Positions 36,218 through 46,149 of a DNA stretch of 64,000 nucleotides are shown here, piece by piece; position 1 is the stretch's first letter, and each line of letters begins with the position of its first letter. Where the stretch lies: NCBI GenBank assembly GCA_945957605.1, contig CAMFLR010000016.1:1-64000 (forward strand). Direction: 5' to 3'. The position numbers and the translations under genes are program-made. The notes beneath the pieces were generated by a model. The model searched no databases and was not told the origin of the DNA. It worked only from the letters and a program-made list of their open reading frames with translations. This DNA comes from an uncultured Isosphaeraceae bacterium. Its GTDB lineage: Bacteria > Planctomycetota > Planctomycetia > Isosphaerales > Isosphaeraceae.

Positions 36218-37207
36218 ATGAAAATCGGATGGGATCATTACACCATTGCGCACCGCAACCTCGCGCCGCTCGATGCCCTCGCACTCGCAAAGTCGCACGG
36301 CGCTCTTGGAATGCAGTTCCTCGAACCCGAGGCGGTCGCTCCCGGGCTCGATCCCGACGCGCTCGATGCTCTTCGCAATGGCGCGGCCAGCATGGAGATG
36401 TACCTCGAAATTGGCCTCCCCTGCCCCAACCCGTATCGCGCAAGCCGGCTCGAAGGTTCTGAGATTTCGACAACCGACATGGCCGCGCGATTAACTCCGC
36501 ATGTCGAAGCCGCGGCGCGGCTGGGCGTGAAACACGCGCGAATTTATGTGGGCGATCGCCACGATCGCTTCCGGCTCGATCCCGACTGGCCCACTCAACT
36601 AGAAGCGACGCAGCGGGTCTTGCGCAAGCTCGCGCCCGCGCTTCGCTCGAATCACCTGCGTCTTGCGGTCGAAACTCACGCCGATTTGACGGTCGAAGAA
36701 ATGCTCCGATTTCTCGACGGCATCGATCCCGATATCACCGGCGTCACGCTCGATACCGGCAACCTTGCCATGCGACTCCAGGAACCGGTGCGCGCGGCCG
36801 AACGGCTGGCTCATCGCGTTTTGTGTACACATCTCAAAGATGCGGTGCTCGATTTCTCAACGCGAGGCTTGCGCTGGCAGGCTCGGCCCGTCGGCACTGG
36901 GGTTGTCCCGATCGACGCGATCGTGCAAATCCTTCGGAAGGCGAATCCGCATCTCAACCTCTCGGTCGAGCTGCATCCGCGGATTTATGACCTGCCGATT
37001 TTCGACTCATCATGGCTCGCGTTCTTTCCCGACCTCACGCCCGCCGGACTTGCCGCGATCGTCAAGCTCGCCGCGAAAACCGAGCAACGAATCAACTTGG
37101 GAACAATTAGCCCGCTCGATGAAGTCGAAGCTATCCCCTGGACCGAGCGCGACCTTGCCGGACTCGATCAGTCGATCGCTTATCTTCGGCAATTGATCAC
37201 GTTTTGA
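36218..37207 (+). CDS. Sugar phosphate isomerase/epimerase-like TIM-barrel protein
   Basis: A 329-residue protein of the xylose isomerase-like (AP endonuclease 2) superfamily. Metal-site strands are visible: RLAVETHADLT, VTLDTGNLAM, CTHLKDAVLDF and NLSVELHPRI, supplying Glu, Asp, His and Glu ligands. Expected to be a cytoplasmic isomerase or epimerase acting on sugars or cyclitols, substrate unknown. ATG at 36218 gives the canonical MKIGWDHYTI strand; earlier in-frame starts are rejected. Confidence 0.85.
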   Translation: MKIGWDHYTIAHRNLAPLDALALAKSHGALGMQFLEPEAVAPGLDPDALDALRNGAASMEMYLEIGLPCPNPYRASRLEGSEISTTDMAARLTPHVEAAARLGVKHARIYVGDRHDRFRLDPDWPTQLEATQRVLRKLAPALRSNHLRLAVETHADLTVEEMLRFLDGIDPDITGVTLDTGNLAMRLQEPVRAAERLAHRVLCTHLKDAVLDFSTRGLRWQARPVGTGVVPIDAIVQILRKANPHLNLSVELHPRIYDLPIFDSSWLAFFPDLTPAGLAAIVKLAAKTEQRINLGTISPLDEVEAIPWTERDLAGLDQSIAYLRQLITF

Positions 37208-37237
37208 AGACCAGGGAGTTTCTTCGCTTTCAATCCT

Positions 37238-37930
37238 TCACGCAAGAACAATGCAACCAGCGAGGCCGATGAGGCTTCCTTTGTGTGTGAGCCCAAGCGC
37301 GAGTCGCGGCATGTTGACGCCGAACGCTTCGACGTCGGCCAAGTCGGGCACGCCACACATGCGCTCGAGGTTATCGCCGATCCGCACGAACGCCGCGGCG
37401 ACGAACTCTTGCCGCGTCCGGAACCAGCGGACGAGTTCCTTCCAGCGATCGAGGTCAGGATTGCCGCGATAAACCTGCGCGAACAACTCCCACCAGCCGG
37501 CAGCCTCGGCCATGGGCTCGACGACCACTTCAGCTTGGGGATAAATCGTTCCGCCGAATCGCGTGCGGATCAGCTCGGGATCGATCCAGGTCGGCACCGG
37601 CGCCCCTTCGCTCGCGGCGATGTAGAACCGGCGGAACTCATAACCGCCCGACCCGCCGGCGATCGGCAATCCCTGCACGACCGTTTCCGCCTCTTTCGAA
37701 AGGCTCTGGCAGACCGCCAGTTCGCCAGGCTCGACGGCGAACTGCACGGGCTCCCCTTGCCGCGAGATGGTGCCATCGCCGTAAATCACGATCCGCTTGG
37801 AGAGCATGTTGCCCGGCCAGTCGGGGTTCGAATAAGTCTCTGGGTCAAATGGGCGGTATTCTGTGGCGGGCAAAAGGGGTTCGAGAAGGGTGGAATCGGG
37901 GTCGAAGTGTGTGAGAAGATGTCCGGCCAT
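37238..37930 (-). CDS. Protein of unknown function
   Basis: A 230-residue protein without signal peptide. Aromatic-rich central part (GGYEFRRFYIAASEG, AGWWELFAQVYRGNPDLDRW). No family recognised. Convergent with the isomerase-like gene. Confidence 0.6.
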   Translation of the reverse strand: MAGHLLTHFDPDSTLLEPLLPATEYRPFDPETYSNPDWPGNMLSKRIVIYGDGTISRQGEPVQFAVEPGELAVCQSLSKEAETVVQGLPIAGGSGGYEFRRFYIAASEGAPVPTWIDPELIRTRFGGTIYPQAEVVVEPMAEAAGWWELFAQVYRGNPDLDRWKELVRWFRTRQEFVAAAFVRIGDNLERMCGVPDLADVEAFGVNMPRLALGLTHKGSLIGLAGCIVLA

Positions 37931-38278
37931 GGTTCGATCCTCAAATTCGCGGCAAACTATTGAGGCGCAAGCAAATATAATGATACCTCCCGCGATCCTT
38001 GCCTGGAAGGCAACGCCTTGACGATCGGTGAGATCGTAAGATTTGTGTTTTTTGAATTGATCCGTTTTCGACAGAGTGCAAATTCGGTCTGCCGCTCGAG
38101 AAGCTCATGAATCGCGATACTCCAAACGCGATTTCCAAGACCCAACGAATCGGCACCTTTGTCGCGTAGATTACTGAAAGGTGGCAACGAATGAACCGCC
38201 GCCTTCGTCTAATCGTTTAAGGTAAGTCGACAACGCTAATCGGCCCGATCCTCCCCCTCATGCGGAGTCCGCTCCATC
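37931..38278. other. 348-bp intergenic region
   Basis: No gene seen. A small hairpin ACGATC/GATCGT (38021-38037) extended by CTT/AAG is followed by ATTTGTGTTTTTT on the plus strand, a terminator-like signature without a known upstream transcript. A short untranslated RNA is possible but not supported further. Confidence 0.4.
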
Positions 38279-39253
<975 letters not shown>

Positions 39254-39313
39254 TTAGGTTTTAGCGTCCCGCATGCCCTTGCCTGCCCTGTATTGCAGCC
39301 AAAACAAAGGGTA

Positions 39314-39337
39314 AAACGCCGGTCAAGCCCGGCGTTT
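39314..39337. terminator. Bidirectional terminator overlapping the integrase stop
   Basis: AAACGCCGG (39314-39322) and CCGGCGTTT (39329-39337) pair perfectly. T-rich DNA follows on both strands (CCCGTTTTTG rightwards, TTTTACCC leftwards). The integrase stop (39323-39325) is in the loop. Confidence 0.75.
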
Positions 39338-40594
39338 CCCGTTTTTGTCTTCGTTTGTGCCTTCCTTCTCAGGGCATGCCGGTGCGTCATGGGGCGTGAC
39401 GTTTACTGCATTAGCGCTGAAATCGGAATTTGCTCGCGAAGGCAGCTTTTCGAGCGCGTTGGATCGCTTTCCATCGTCGACTTTCGCGTACAGTTTCAGC
39501 GTCGTCGAGGGGTGCGCGTGACGAGCAAGAGACTGTGTCACGTGGATCGGTGACCCGCTTTCAAGCAGGTCGGTTACCAGCGTTCCGCGAATGGCATGGA
39601 AGTCCGCATACTGGCCTTTCTCGTCACGGTAAGGAATTCCTGCCGCGTTGAGGTCGCGCAGCAAGAGTTTGGCTGTCTTATCGGGGACACGGATCAGCGG
39701 CCCGGATGTCGGCCTGCCGGGTAACCAGTCTTTCAGAACCGCGACGAATTCGGCGCGAAGCGGCTGGCGTGCCCCTCGTCGCTTCTTCTCCACCTTCGCC
39801 TCAAGCACAACGCAAGGCGGATCTGCGTCGAGCTCGAACGACGCCCGCGTAAGTGATCGCAACTCGTTCGCGCGGAATCCTGTCTCATAAGCGAGACGGT
39901 AAAGCATCGCCCGTTCCTCGCCGGTTAACCATCGCTCTTCGTACTCTGCGCCCCGACGTGAAATCTTGATCGGTTCCGATTTGCGAGTCGCTTCAAGCAG
40001 CCGCGAAAACTCGTCTGGGGTGATCGCCCTGCGTTCGCGTACGCGATCGACGGACTCATTCATGGGCTTGAGTTTGCGGAGCGGGTTGCCCTCAACGAGA
40101 TTGTCGTCGTCAGCCCAGATGACGAATGCCTTGACCGCATTCAGGGCGTGATTGCAGGTCCTTGGCGAGTGCTTGATGATATTCCTCGTTGTGTCGCCAC
40201 GACGAAACACGCCGATGGCCGTCTGGATTGCGCTGGCCTCGATGTCGCCTATTCGCTTGATATCGGCGATGGCAAGGATGGTTTCGATCACCCGGATCGT
40301 GTGCGCGACGTGCCTCTCGGTATCTGGCTTAGCCAAAAGGAACTCGCGGTATCGGCCAAGGTGTGCGGCCAGGGCGACACGGTTGGCCTTGATACGTTTG
40401 GACTCCGCGACGGAAATCAGCCCGTCGCGGACCATTGCGGCATTCGTTTCCAGCTCGCGAGCCTTGCGCCATGTCGCGCGCTCGTCAGTGTATCCAGCCT
40501 CCGTTTTGAACTTTCCGTACTCGTTCTTGTAGGTGATATAGTACTTGTCGGATTTCGTTCCATCCTTTCGCGTCCGCTTGTAGACCGATGCCAT
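39323..40594 (-). CDS. int: Tyrosine-type integrase
   Basis: A 423-residue site-specific recombinase. Catalytic residues are all in place: R241 (TGFRANELRSL), H333 and R336 (DFHAIRGTLV), H359 (LARHAHPSTT) and nucleophile Y369 (LKLYAKVDD), with a probable Lys near 268. The N-terminal part has a SAM-like core-binding domain (about 70-175). It should catalyse integration and, with the excisionase, excision at the tRNA-Lys core beside it. Confidence 0.95.
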   Translation of the reverse strand: MASVYKRTRKDGTKSDKYYITYKNEYGKFKTEAGYTDERATWRKARELETNAAMVRDGLISVAESKRIKANRVALAAHLGRYREFLLAKPDTERHVAHTIRVIETILAIADIKRIGDIEASAIQTAIGVFRRGDTTRNIIKHSPRTCNHALNAVKAFVIWADDDNLVEGNPLRKLKPMNESVDRVRERRAITPDEFSRLLEATRKSEPIKISRRGAEYEERWLTGEERAMLYRLAYETGFRANELRSLTRASFELDADPPCVVLEAKVEKKRRGARQPLRAEFVAVLKDWLPGRPTSGPLIRVPDKTAKLLLRDLNAAGIPYRDEKGQYADFHAIRGTLVTDLLESGSPIHVTQSLARHAHPSTTLKLYAKVDDGKRSNALEKLPSRANSDFSANAVNVTPHDAPACPEKEGTNEDKNGKRRA

Positions 40595-40600
40595 CGCTCC

Positions 40601-40861
40601 TTAGACTCCCTTCCGTCGCTGAGTTGCAACCCAGTGGTTGTGTACTTCGAGTGACCAGCGATGCAGGCCGCCCCATTCAAGATCGTGCGCGGGATAGCGA
40701 CCTTCCGCGAGCCACGTCTTGAATGTGCGTGGCGAGATGTTCAAGGCGGCCTGGATTTGGCCGGAGCTGAGCGCGGTTTGTGTGCCGGCCGGAAGTGCGG
40801 CCAGGTCTTCGTAGGCGGGCATCCTTGTGGGGCGAGGCTTGGTCTTCGTCTTGGTTTTCAT
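40601..40861 (-). CDS. Excisionase-like helix-turn-helix protein
   Basis: An 86-residue basic protein: Lys/Arg/Pro-rich N-terminus then a winged-helix motif (SGQIQAALNISPRTFKTWLA-EGRYPAH). Sitting 6 bp upstream of the integrase, it probably directs excision. The motif also fits general MerR-type DNA-binding proteins. Confidence 0.75.
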   Translation of the reverse strand: MKTKTKTKPRPTRMPAYEDLAALPAGTQTALSSGQIQAALNISPRTFKTWLAEGRYPAHDLEWGGLHRWSLEVHNHWVATQRRKGV

Positions 40862-40900
40862 TGATGAATCTCTATTAGGTGTCGTTCCCGCAAGAGCCTG

Positions 40901-41191
40901 TCAGTACGTGCAGTTCGCAATCCCGCGGATCGGAACTGATGGGAATTCAAGATAGCCCGAGGCGGGATGTTGCAAGATAAATTCCCGCTCGCGCACAACT
41001 GATCTAACCGTCATAAAGTGGCTCTTCCAACGAACCACTCGGCCGCGAGCCATCAGGGCATTCAGGCCGTCGAGTACATCGCAGAGAAGAAAGCCGCTTC
41101 TGACTTGGGGAAGGATGTCGATCGCATGGATGCCTATAATGCCGGCGGCGTCAACAGCACGATAAATCGCCTGAAGATCGTTATTTCGCAT
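40901..41191 (-). CDS. Small prophage protein of unknown function
   Basis: A 96-residue protein. ATG at 41191 is preceded by AGAGGAAGG; the frame continues upstream but without a better site. Helical N-terminal half with a winged-helix look (DAAGIIGIHAIDIL to ALMARGRVVRWKS). Possibly a DNA-binding early regulator. Function unknown. Confidence 0.55.
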   Translation of the reverse strand: MRNNDLQAIYRAVDAAGIIGIHAIDILPQVRSGFLLCDVLDGLNALMARGRVVRWKSHFMTVRSVVREREFILQHPASGYLEFPSVPIRGIANCTY

Positions 41192-41294
41192 AGCCTTCCT
41201 CTGTCGGCTTGTGGTGCTTTGCTTCGGCCGGGGCATGGCCGCCGGAGAATAGCATCGTCTTGCGCGGGCGCCCCAGTTAATATTCAGCCTCTCA

Positions 41295-41471
41295 TCACCC
41301 TCCCCAAAACGTCGACCCGATCCCCGCCGCCATCGCCGCCAAAAACAGCAGCCGCCATACGCCAAGCTTGCGTCGCGACCGGCGCGACTCCTCTTGCCAC
41401 TCAAACCGCAGTTCGAGCTGTTGGCCGCCAGAGAGCAAGGCAAGTTCTTCCGGGTCGATCTCGATCTTCAT
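41295..41471 (-). CDS. Small membrane protein
   Basis: A 58-residue protein with an acidic N-terminus (MKIEIDPEELALL), basic middle and one C-terminal transmembrane helix (GVWRLLFLAAMAAGIGSTFW). The ATG at 41471 is chosen over 41540. Function unknown. Confidence 0.45.
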   Translation of the reverse strand: MKIEIDPEELALLSGGQQLELRFEWQEESRRSRRKLGVWRLLFLAAMAAGIGSTFWGG

Positions 41472-41542
41472 GTCTGGAATCCATCCATAAGAGTGAGCCC
41501 CTGCGCGGCCGACATGGCCGCGCAGGGGAAGCTGCTTCAACT

Positions 41543-41764
41543 TCAGTTGCTGGAAACCTCAACGCGTTTTTTCGATTGGCGATCCGCCCACGCCTCAGCT
41601 GCTTCGAGATGCCCCGATATGTCCGCTCTAAAATTGCTTCTACGCATTGCATCCATCGCGCCAGACGCGACGACACGAACGAAAGCTGGATGAATCGTCG
41701 GGTTCTGAGCCAAACGTAATCCGCACTCAAAAATCTCGATCAACTTTTGTCGATGCTCGCACAT
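41543..41764 (-). CDS. Small helical protein coupled to the helicase gene
   Basis: A 73-residue protein. Its ATG shares a base with the stop of the helicase gene (TGATG), and GGAAGG lies inside the end of that gene, indicating translational coupling. It is helical, rich in Ala and Arg (MCEHRQKLIEIFECGL). Function unknown; a replication accessory role is only inferred from position. Confidence 0.55.
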   Translation of the reverse strand: MCEHRQKLIEIFECGLRLAQNPTIHPAFVRVVASGAMDAMRRSNFRADISGHLEAAEAWADRQSKKRVEVSSN

Positions 41765-43104
41765 CAATAATCGCCTTCCTGTTGCAGGCTCTCAAAAGAG
41801 GTGGTGTGCTTCCTGAAGGCCAGACCGACTGCGCCTGTTGCGCCATGCCGATTCTTAGCGACGATCAACTGTGCGATTCCCGGACGGTCGTTCGGGTCGT
41901 AATACTCCGGCCGGTGTATCAACACGATTTGGTCGGCATCCTGCTCAAGAGCTCCGGACTCGCGGAGATCGGCCATGCGTGGCGTCTTATCCTCGCGTGC
42001 CTCAACAGCACGATTGAGTTGCGAAAGGACAACTACCGGGACTGACAGGCTTCGTGCTATACGTTTCAGGCCGCGGCTGATCTTCGCGACGGCCTCCTGT
42101 CGATTCGCCTTGCTATTCGGTTCTGTCTCGAGCAGCTGAGCGTAATCAACGAAGATCACGTCAAGCCCCTGCTTGCTCTGTAGCCGCCGGGCAAGCGCCT
42201 CGATTTGCGCGATCGTTCGGCCGGGCGTGTCATCGATTGTCAACGTCCGCGCCGAGAGTCGCATCGCAGCTTCGCGAATGTCGCCCAGATCGGCATCAGT
42301 CAGCTTTACGCCGTCCTGAATTCGACGGCTATCGATATTCGATTCGCTGGACAGGGCACGCATTGTCAGTTCGACGTGCCCCATCTCTTGGCTGACGAAA
42401 AGCACCTTCGCCATTAGCGCGGTCAATCGGTTTGCCATCACGAGAGCGAATGCCGTTTTGCCCATCGACGGGCGCCCAGCGAGGATAATCATTCGCCCTG
42501 GCACGAGGCCTCCGAGCATTGCGTCGAGATCCGCGAACCCTGTCGATAAACCAAAGACATCGCCGTTGCGATGCAGATCGATCAGGGCCATCGCTTCGGT
42601 AACGGACTCTCCGACCGTTCGAACCGACTCGGAAGATCCGCGGTTGACGAGGCGGACCAATTCATTCAATGCAGCTTCAATCGGCTCGTTGGCTTCCGAC
42701 TCGGCGGCCGACGAAGCTTCATGTAGCGTCCCCGATATACGCATTGCTTCGCGTCGGACGTAATGCTGATGAATCACCTCAGCGAAGTATTTGGCATCGA
42801 GCCCGTGTGCGGACGCGACGACAGCGTCAAGAACCGCATCGCGGCCGCCGGCGCGTTCCAGGTCTCCGCATCGTCGTAATTCGTCTTCGACAGACAGGCC
42901 CTCGAGTCTAGCTCCAGATGCAATCAAACGCTCAAGCGCGGCGTAAATGACTGCGTGAGAATCACGCCAAAAACAGTGTGAGCCGAAGCCGGGCGGAAGA
43001 TCGCTCCATGCATTCGGGTCCATGCAAAGCGACCCGATCAAACGCATTTCCATTTCGACGTTGCATGGGAAACTTCTGGCAATGTTCATCTCTGGCGTCC
43101 TCAT
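41764..43104 (-). CDS. dnaB: DnaB-family replicative helicase
   Basis: A 446-residue helicase that would be loaded at the phage origin. The N-terminal DnaB domain (about 15-120: IGSLCMDPNAW, FAEVIHQHYVRREAM) is followed by a RecA-type core with Walker A GRPSMGKTAF, Walker B DVIFVDYAQLL, and later PVVVLSQLNRAVE and GALEQDADQIVLIHR. The order initiator-helicase resembles O-P in lambda, except that the phage carries its own helicase as in P22 gene 12. Start overlaps the initiator stop. Confidence 0.93.
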   Translation of the reverse strand: MRTPEMNIARSFPCNVEMEMRLIGSLCMDPNAWSDLPPGFGSHCFWRDSHAVIYAALERLIASGARLEGLSVEDELRRCGDLERAGGRDAVLDAVVASAHGLDAKYFAEVIHQHYVRREAMRISGTLHEASSAAESEANEPIEAALNELVRLVNRGSSESVRTVGESVTEAMALIDLHRNGDVFGLSTGFADLDAMLGGLVPGRMIILAGRPSMGKTAFALVMANRLTALMAKVLFVSQEMGHVELTMRALSSESNIDSRRIQDGVKLTDADLGDIREAAMRLSARTLTIDDTPGRTIAQIEALARRLQSKQGLDVIFVDYAQLLETEPNSKANRQEAVAKISRGLKRIARSLSVPVVVLSQLNRAVEAREDKTPRMADLRESGALEQDADQIVLIHRPEYYDPNDRPGIAQLIVAKNRHGATGAVGLAFRKHTTSFESLQQEGDY

Positions 43105-44345
43105 ACCGCGGTTGCAGGGATCTGGGATAGTGGGTTCGTCGGGTTGGCGATAAGAGCCTCGGCACGCACAGTCTCTCGCTCGCCCAGCACAACGACGATT
43201 CCGTTGCGCGAGAGCTTCTGCGTGTCGCTCAATAGCCGGTACTTTCGGATCAACTCTCTGTCTGCGTGTTGCTGGTCTTCGCGCCTCCGCGCAGCTCGTT
43301 CATCCTCGGTTTCGGCTGAATTCGTCGGAGTTGAAATCGGAATCGTGACAGGGATACCCCGCGCGTGAGGCGGGCCACCGTTCCTGTGCCATTTCCGCAG
43401 GCAGCCACCCGCGTAGCTCGCGATGCCGCCCGCGTCCGAGTTTGCGATCGCGGCCTGTATCGCGTCGTGAATCCAATCGACGGGATAACTCGCAGTCCAG
43501 CCGGCGAGCTTGCCGGCGATGTGCTCGATCTCTGGAACGGCCCGCGCCGACCAGGTGTAAAGCTCGTCGAGAGTTTTGGGAATTCCGGGTTTGGCTTGCG
43601 GCTTCGAATGCGTCTGATCGTCGGCGGCTTGCGTGGGTAGAAGGGTTACTATGGTTCCTAAAGGCTCTAAGGGATCCGGCGCGCGCGTTCCTATAAAACG
43701 CGAGGCGGATTTTTCCACCGGGTGAGAATTTTTTTCTACTCGGGTGGAATCGTTTTCTACCGGGGTAGAAAAGTTTTCCACTCGGGTGGAATTCTTTTCC
43801 ACCGGGAGGGAATTTTCTGCGTGAGGAATTCCACCCGAGTGGAATTCCTCGTCGTCATCAGGCCCGGGCGTGTCCTCCGGTTGGACGCATTCGCAGAACG
43901 CTGAAACGGTCGCCCGAAACTTGCTGGCGCACGCGATCGAGGCGTCGATCGCGGAGTCGCTAAGCAGGCGTTCGTTGGTCTTTTCGTCGATCCACGTCCT
44001 GAAGTCCTTTTCAATTCGGAAGTGTTTGCGACTGCTCTCCTGGACCAAGAGGCCCTTGCTGACGAGACTAGCCCGCGCCTTGTAGAGCGCGCTCAATGAA
44101 TGCCTCGAGTGCTCGGCGATCTTCTCCATATTGAAACGCACGAGGTACGGCCGCACGTTCTTGCTCTTGGGGCGGGCGCTTCTTTGGTCCGCAAGGCTCC
44201 AACTCGCAATGCGAGCGTGGCCCACGAGGCATAGTTCAGCGCCACTCAACCCTGCGTTCAGGAGCGCCCAGTCGAAATCGCGCACCGTCTTGTTGTAGCC
44301 GTTTTCTTCGAGGTCGCCGGGCTTGAAGCCACAGTCGCCGCTCAT
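43101..44345 (-). CDS. Replication-initiator-like protein with iterons in its gene
   Basis: A 414-residue protein. ATG at 44345 is preceded by GAGG; the open frame upstream to 44504 is less likely. The N-terminal part (about 1-150) has helix-turn-helix character (IAEHSRHSLSALYKARASLV-SKGLL). A central low-complexity segment made of 7-residue units (TRVENFS, TPVENDS, TRVEKNS, HPVEKSA) is encoded by the iterons. The C-terminal part (LDELYTWSARAVPEI to RKWHRNGGPP) resembles helicase-loading regions of phage initiators. It overlaps the DnaB gene by 4 bp and probably opens the origin and recruits it. Confidence 0.75.
   Translation of the reverse strand: MSGDCGFKPGDLEENGYNKTVRDFDWALLNAGLSGAELCLVGHARIASWSLADQRSARPKSKNVRPYLVRFNMEKIAEHSRHSLSALYKARASLVSKGLLVQESSRKHFRIEKDFRTWIDEKTNERLLSDSAIDASIACASKFRATVSAFCECVQPEDTPGPDDDEEFHSGGIPHAENSLPVEKNSTRVENFSTPVENDSTRVEKNSHPVEKSASRFIGTRAPDPLEPLGTIVTLLPTQAADDQTHSKPQAKPGIPKTLDELYTWSARAVPEIEHIAGKLAGWTASYPVDWIHDAIQAAIANSDAGGIASYAGGCLRKWHRNGGPPHARGIPVTIPISTPTNSAETEDERAARRREDQQHADRELIRKYRLLSDTQKLSRNGIVVVLGERETVRAEALIANPTNPLSQIPATAV
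43711..43815. repeat. Five 21-bp iterons, candidate prophage origin
   Basis: Units start at 43711, 43732, 43753, 43774 and 43795 with exact 21-bp spacing. The consensus on the plus strand is TTTTCCACTCGGGTGGAAT with two further bases; each holds an imperfect palindrome TCCAC-N-GTGGA. Spacing is two helical turns. The array lies inside the initiator gene, like the iterons inside lambda O. Confidence 0.7.
43825..43848. repeat. 24-bp palindrome next to the iterons
   Basis: GGAATTCCAC and GTGGAATTCC arms, exact complements, 4-nt spacer, beginning 9 bp after the last iteron. It contains the iteron half sites TCCAC and GTGGA and could be an additional initiator site. Confidence 0.65.
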
Positions 44346-44551
44346 GAATGCTGCCTCAATCGTGACTGCCTGCCGCGAATCCTTCGGCGCGATCAAAATA
44401 ACGCTGCGATTCCTGTTCGTCCTTCGCTTCACACCGTCATCAGCAAGAGGAGCCGTCCGCTTACTTCGCGAAAGACGGCTCACGCAAACCTGCGGAGGTC
44501 GCAAACGTCGGCGGCTGTTCGCCTACGCCTGAATTTCTCTCGACTCTCGCT

Positions 44552-45205
44552 TCAAATCTCTCTGACGTCGCGTGCGTTCACTGCGAACAAAATTGGTTCG
44601 CCTCCGCCGCGGGGCGAGATAGCAATCAGCATTGATCCATCAACGTTGATGCATCGAACGTCGACGCGATACTCTGGCTCGCCGGGAATAGCCTGAGATA
44701 GGCCCGTCGATTGCGATTCGATCGCTCGAGCTATGCTGATACCGAGAGCTTTCTGCTCGTCGACAGCGAGATAGACCTTGTCGAGCGAAGAATCGATATC
44801 GCAGCCATGCTGTACCGCGACGTTGTATTCTCCGACGGCTCGATCGGTATCTGTTCGCAATTCCCGCCAGCGGCCCACGTCAAAACGGAGCTGCTTGCGG
44901 AAAGACCGCTCTTCTGCTGAAGGAGCAATACAGCCCCTTACGAAATCCGCCATTGTCAGTCGGATTGTCTGCCAGGCAGCATCAGAGTACCTCCTTTCGG
45001 CGAGACGTCGCCGGCACTTCGCTGCGATATCTTCAGCGACACGCGGAAGGAGAAGCTCCATGTCGCGCGCGCAGTTCTCCCATTGCGTGATCTCTTCAAA
45101 CATCGCCAGGCGTTTCCGCGCTGACTCCTTTGCGCCAAAGATCGCAGCACGCAGCATCAGTCGCCGGCTTGCTTTGGACGAACTCGGGCGGAATGCGATC
45201 GACAT
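44552..45205 (-). CDS. Prophage protein of unknown function
   Basis: A 217-residue protein with GGAG 5 nt before ATG at 45205. The N-terminal half is helical and Arg/Glu-rich (ESARKRLAMFEEITQWENCA), the C-terminal part beta-rich (YRVDVRCINVDGSMLIAISP). No match recognised. Lies upstream of the initiator gene in the early leftward operon. Confidence 0.6.
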   Translation of the reverse strand: MSIAFRPSSSKASRRLMLRAAIFGAKESARKRLAMFEEITQWENCARDMELLLPRVAEDIAAKCRRRLAERRYSDAAWQTIRLTMADFVRGCIAPSAEERSFRKQLRFDVGRWRELRTDTDRAVGEYNVAVQHGCDIDSSLDKVYLAVDEQKALGISIARAIESQSTGLSQAIPGEPEYRVDVRCINVDGSMLIAISPRGGGEPILFAVNARDVREI

Positions 45206-45295
45206 GACATACTCCGTTGAAATGCGCGTACCTTCATCGACACCGCTCGAATCAGCACGCGCGGAGGAATGGAAATACGAAAACACTAGGTCGGC

Positions 45296-45685
45296 CTACC
45301 GGCCGGCGAGCAGATCAGAGTCGGGCCGCGGGGACCTGGGCTGGCGGGCGAGGTCAATGGAATCGTCGCTGCTGGCGGAATCGTTGAGACGAATCGAAGG
45401 AATGGTGGAAACCTCGAGAGAGATCAGATCGGCATCGAGCTCGCCGGCTATGAAAGCTGGCATGGTGAGTGGAGAAACTGCGCGTCCGCGGTTTCCCAAG
45501 AGATCCGTGAACAAATAGACGCACGCTGGATTGATGCTGGTAATCCGTTTGTGGCAATCGAGGCGCATTGAGTTGACCGCTACTTCCAGCGCTGCAAGCT
45601 CAGGGGCGTCGTCCCCGACAAGCTCAGCCATCCCGCTGTCGAGCGCGAAGAGAATCCCGAGTGCGTCTCCCAAGGTCGTGAGCAT
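45296..45685 (-). CDS. Prophage protein of unknown function
   Basis: A 129-residue protein; ATG at 45685 with GAGG 5 nt upstream (GTG at 45691 possible). N-terminal helical part (LGDALGILFALDSGMAELV), Asp/Ser-rich C-terminus likely disordered. No family recognised. Confidence 0.5.
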   Translation of the reverse strand: MLTTLGDALGILFALDSGMAELVGDDAPELAALEVAVNSMRLDCHKRITSINPACVYLFTDLLGNRGRAVSPLTMPAFIAGELDADLISLEVSTIPSIRLNDSASSDDSIDLARQPRSPRPDSDLLAGR

Positions 45686-45761
45686 TTTCACCTCGTTTCA
45701 AAATCTTCCCGTTGTTCACGCGAATTCGAGTGTGTGGCAAGCAGAAATTCTGAACCGGTGA

Positions 45762-45965
45762 TCAGTCCCGGCCCTGCTTTGCCTTGAAATAGGCGGATAG
45801 CCGCTCCAGATCGGAGGGGGTGATTCCACGCGCACAGGCCGTGTAAGGAATGAGAATCGTGACGATTCCGAGCTCAGCAATTGCCTTCCGCATCGACCGC
45901 GGCGATGTGTTGCAGTCGACGGCGGCGCGCTGAATAGGGGTGAGCGATACAGGTGCTTCAATCAT
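45762..45965 (-). CDS. Small helix-turn-helix protein (Cro-like position)
   Basis: A 67-residue protein; AGGAG lies 8 nt before ATG at 45965. The centre (TPIQRAAVDCNTSPRSMRKA) fits a helix-turn-helix. It is the first leftward gene opposite the rightward repressor gene, the usual position of Cro or an early regulator. Confidence 0.6.
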   Translation of the reverse strand: MIEAPVSLTPIQRAAVDCNTSPRSMRKAIAELGIVTILIPYTACARGITPSDLERLSAYFKAKQGRD

Positions 45966-46149
45966 AAGACGCGCTCCTAAGTTGTTCCGCTGGCCCAGCG
46001 CTTCCCGCAATGCCGGACCACAATGACAAGCTTACGGCAACAAACGTTGCTGGTCAACAATAAATTTTGCCATTACGAGCAATATTTCGACCAATGCAAC
46101 GGCAGGCATTTCGACATTCATCACGTTCCGATAGCGGCAAGAGGCAAAA
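45966..46149. promoter_or_regulatory. Divergent control region of the putative immunity switch
   Basis: AT-richer DNA between the Cro-like and repressor genes. One clear inverted repeat, GCAAC-AAAC-GTTGC (46037-46050), is a candidate operator half pair; related TTGC/GCAA words recur near 46050-46115. Promoters on both strands are expected but not assigned. Confidence 0.5.

Noticed and set aside
43711..43848. CRISPR array
   Set aside because: Units are adjacent with no spacers and lie within a coding frame; no cas genes are near.
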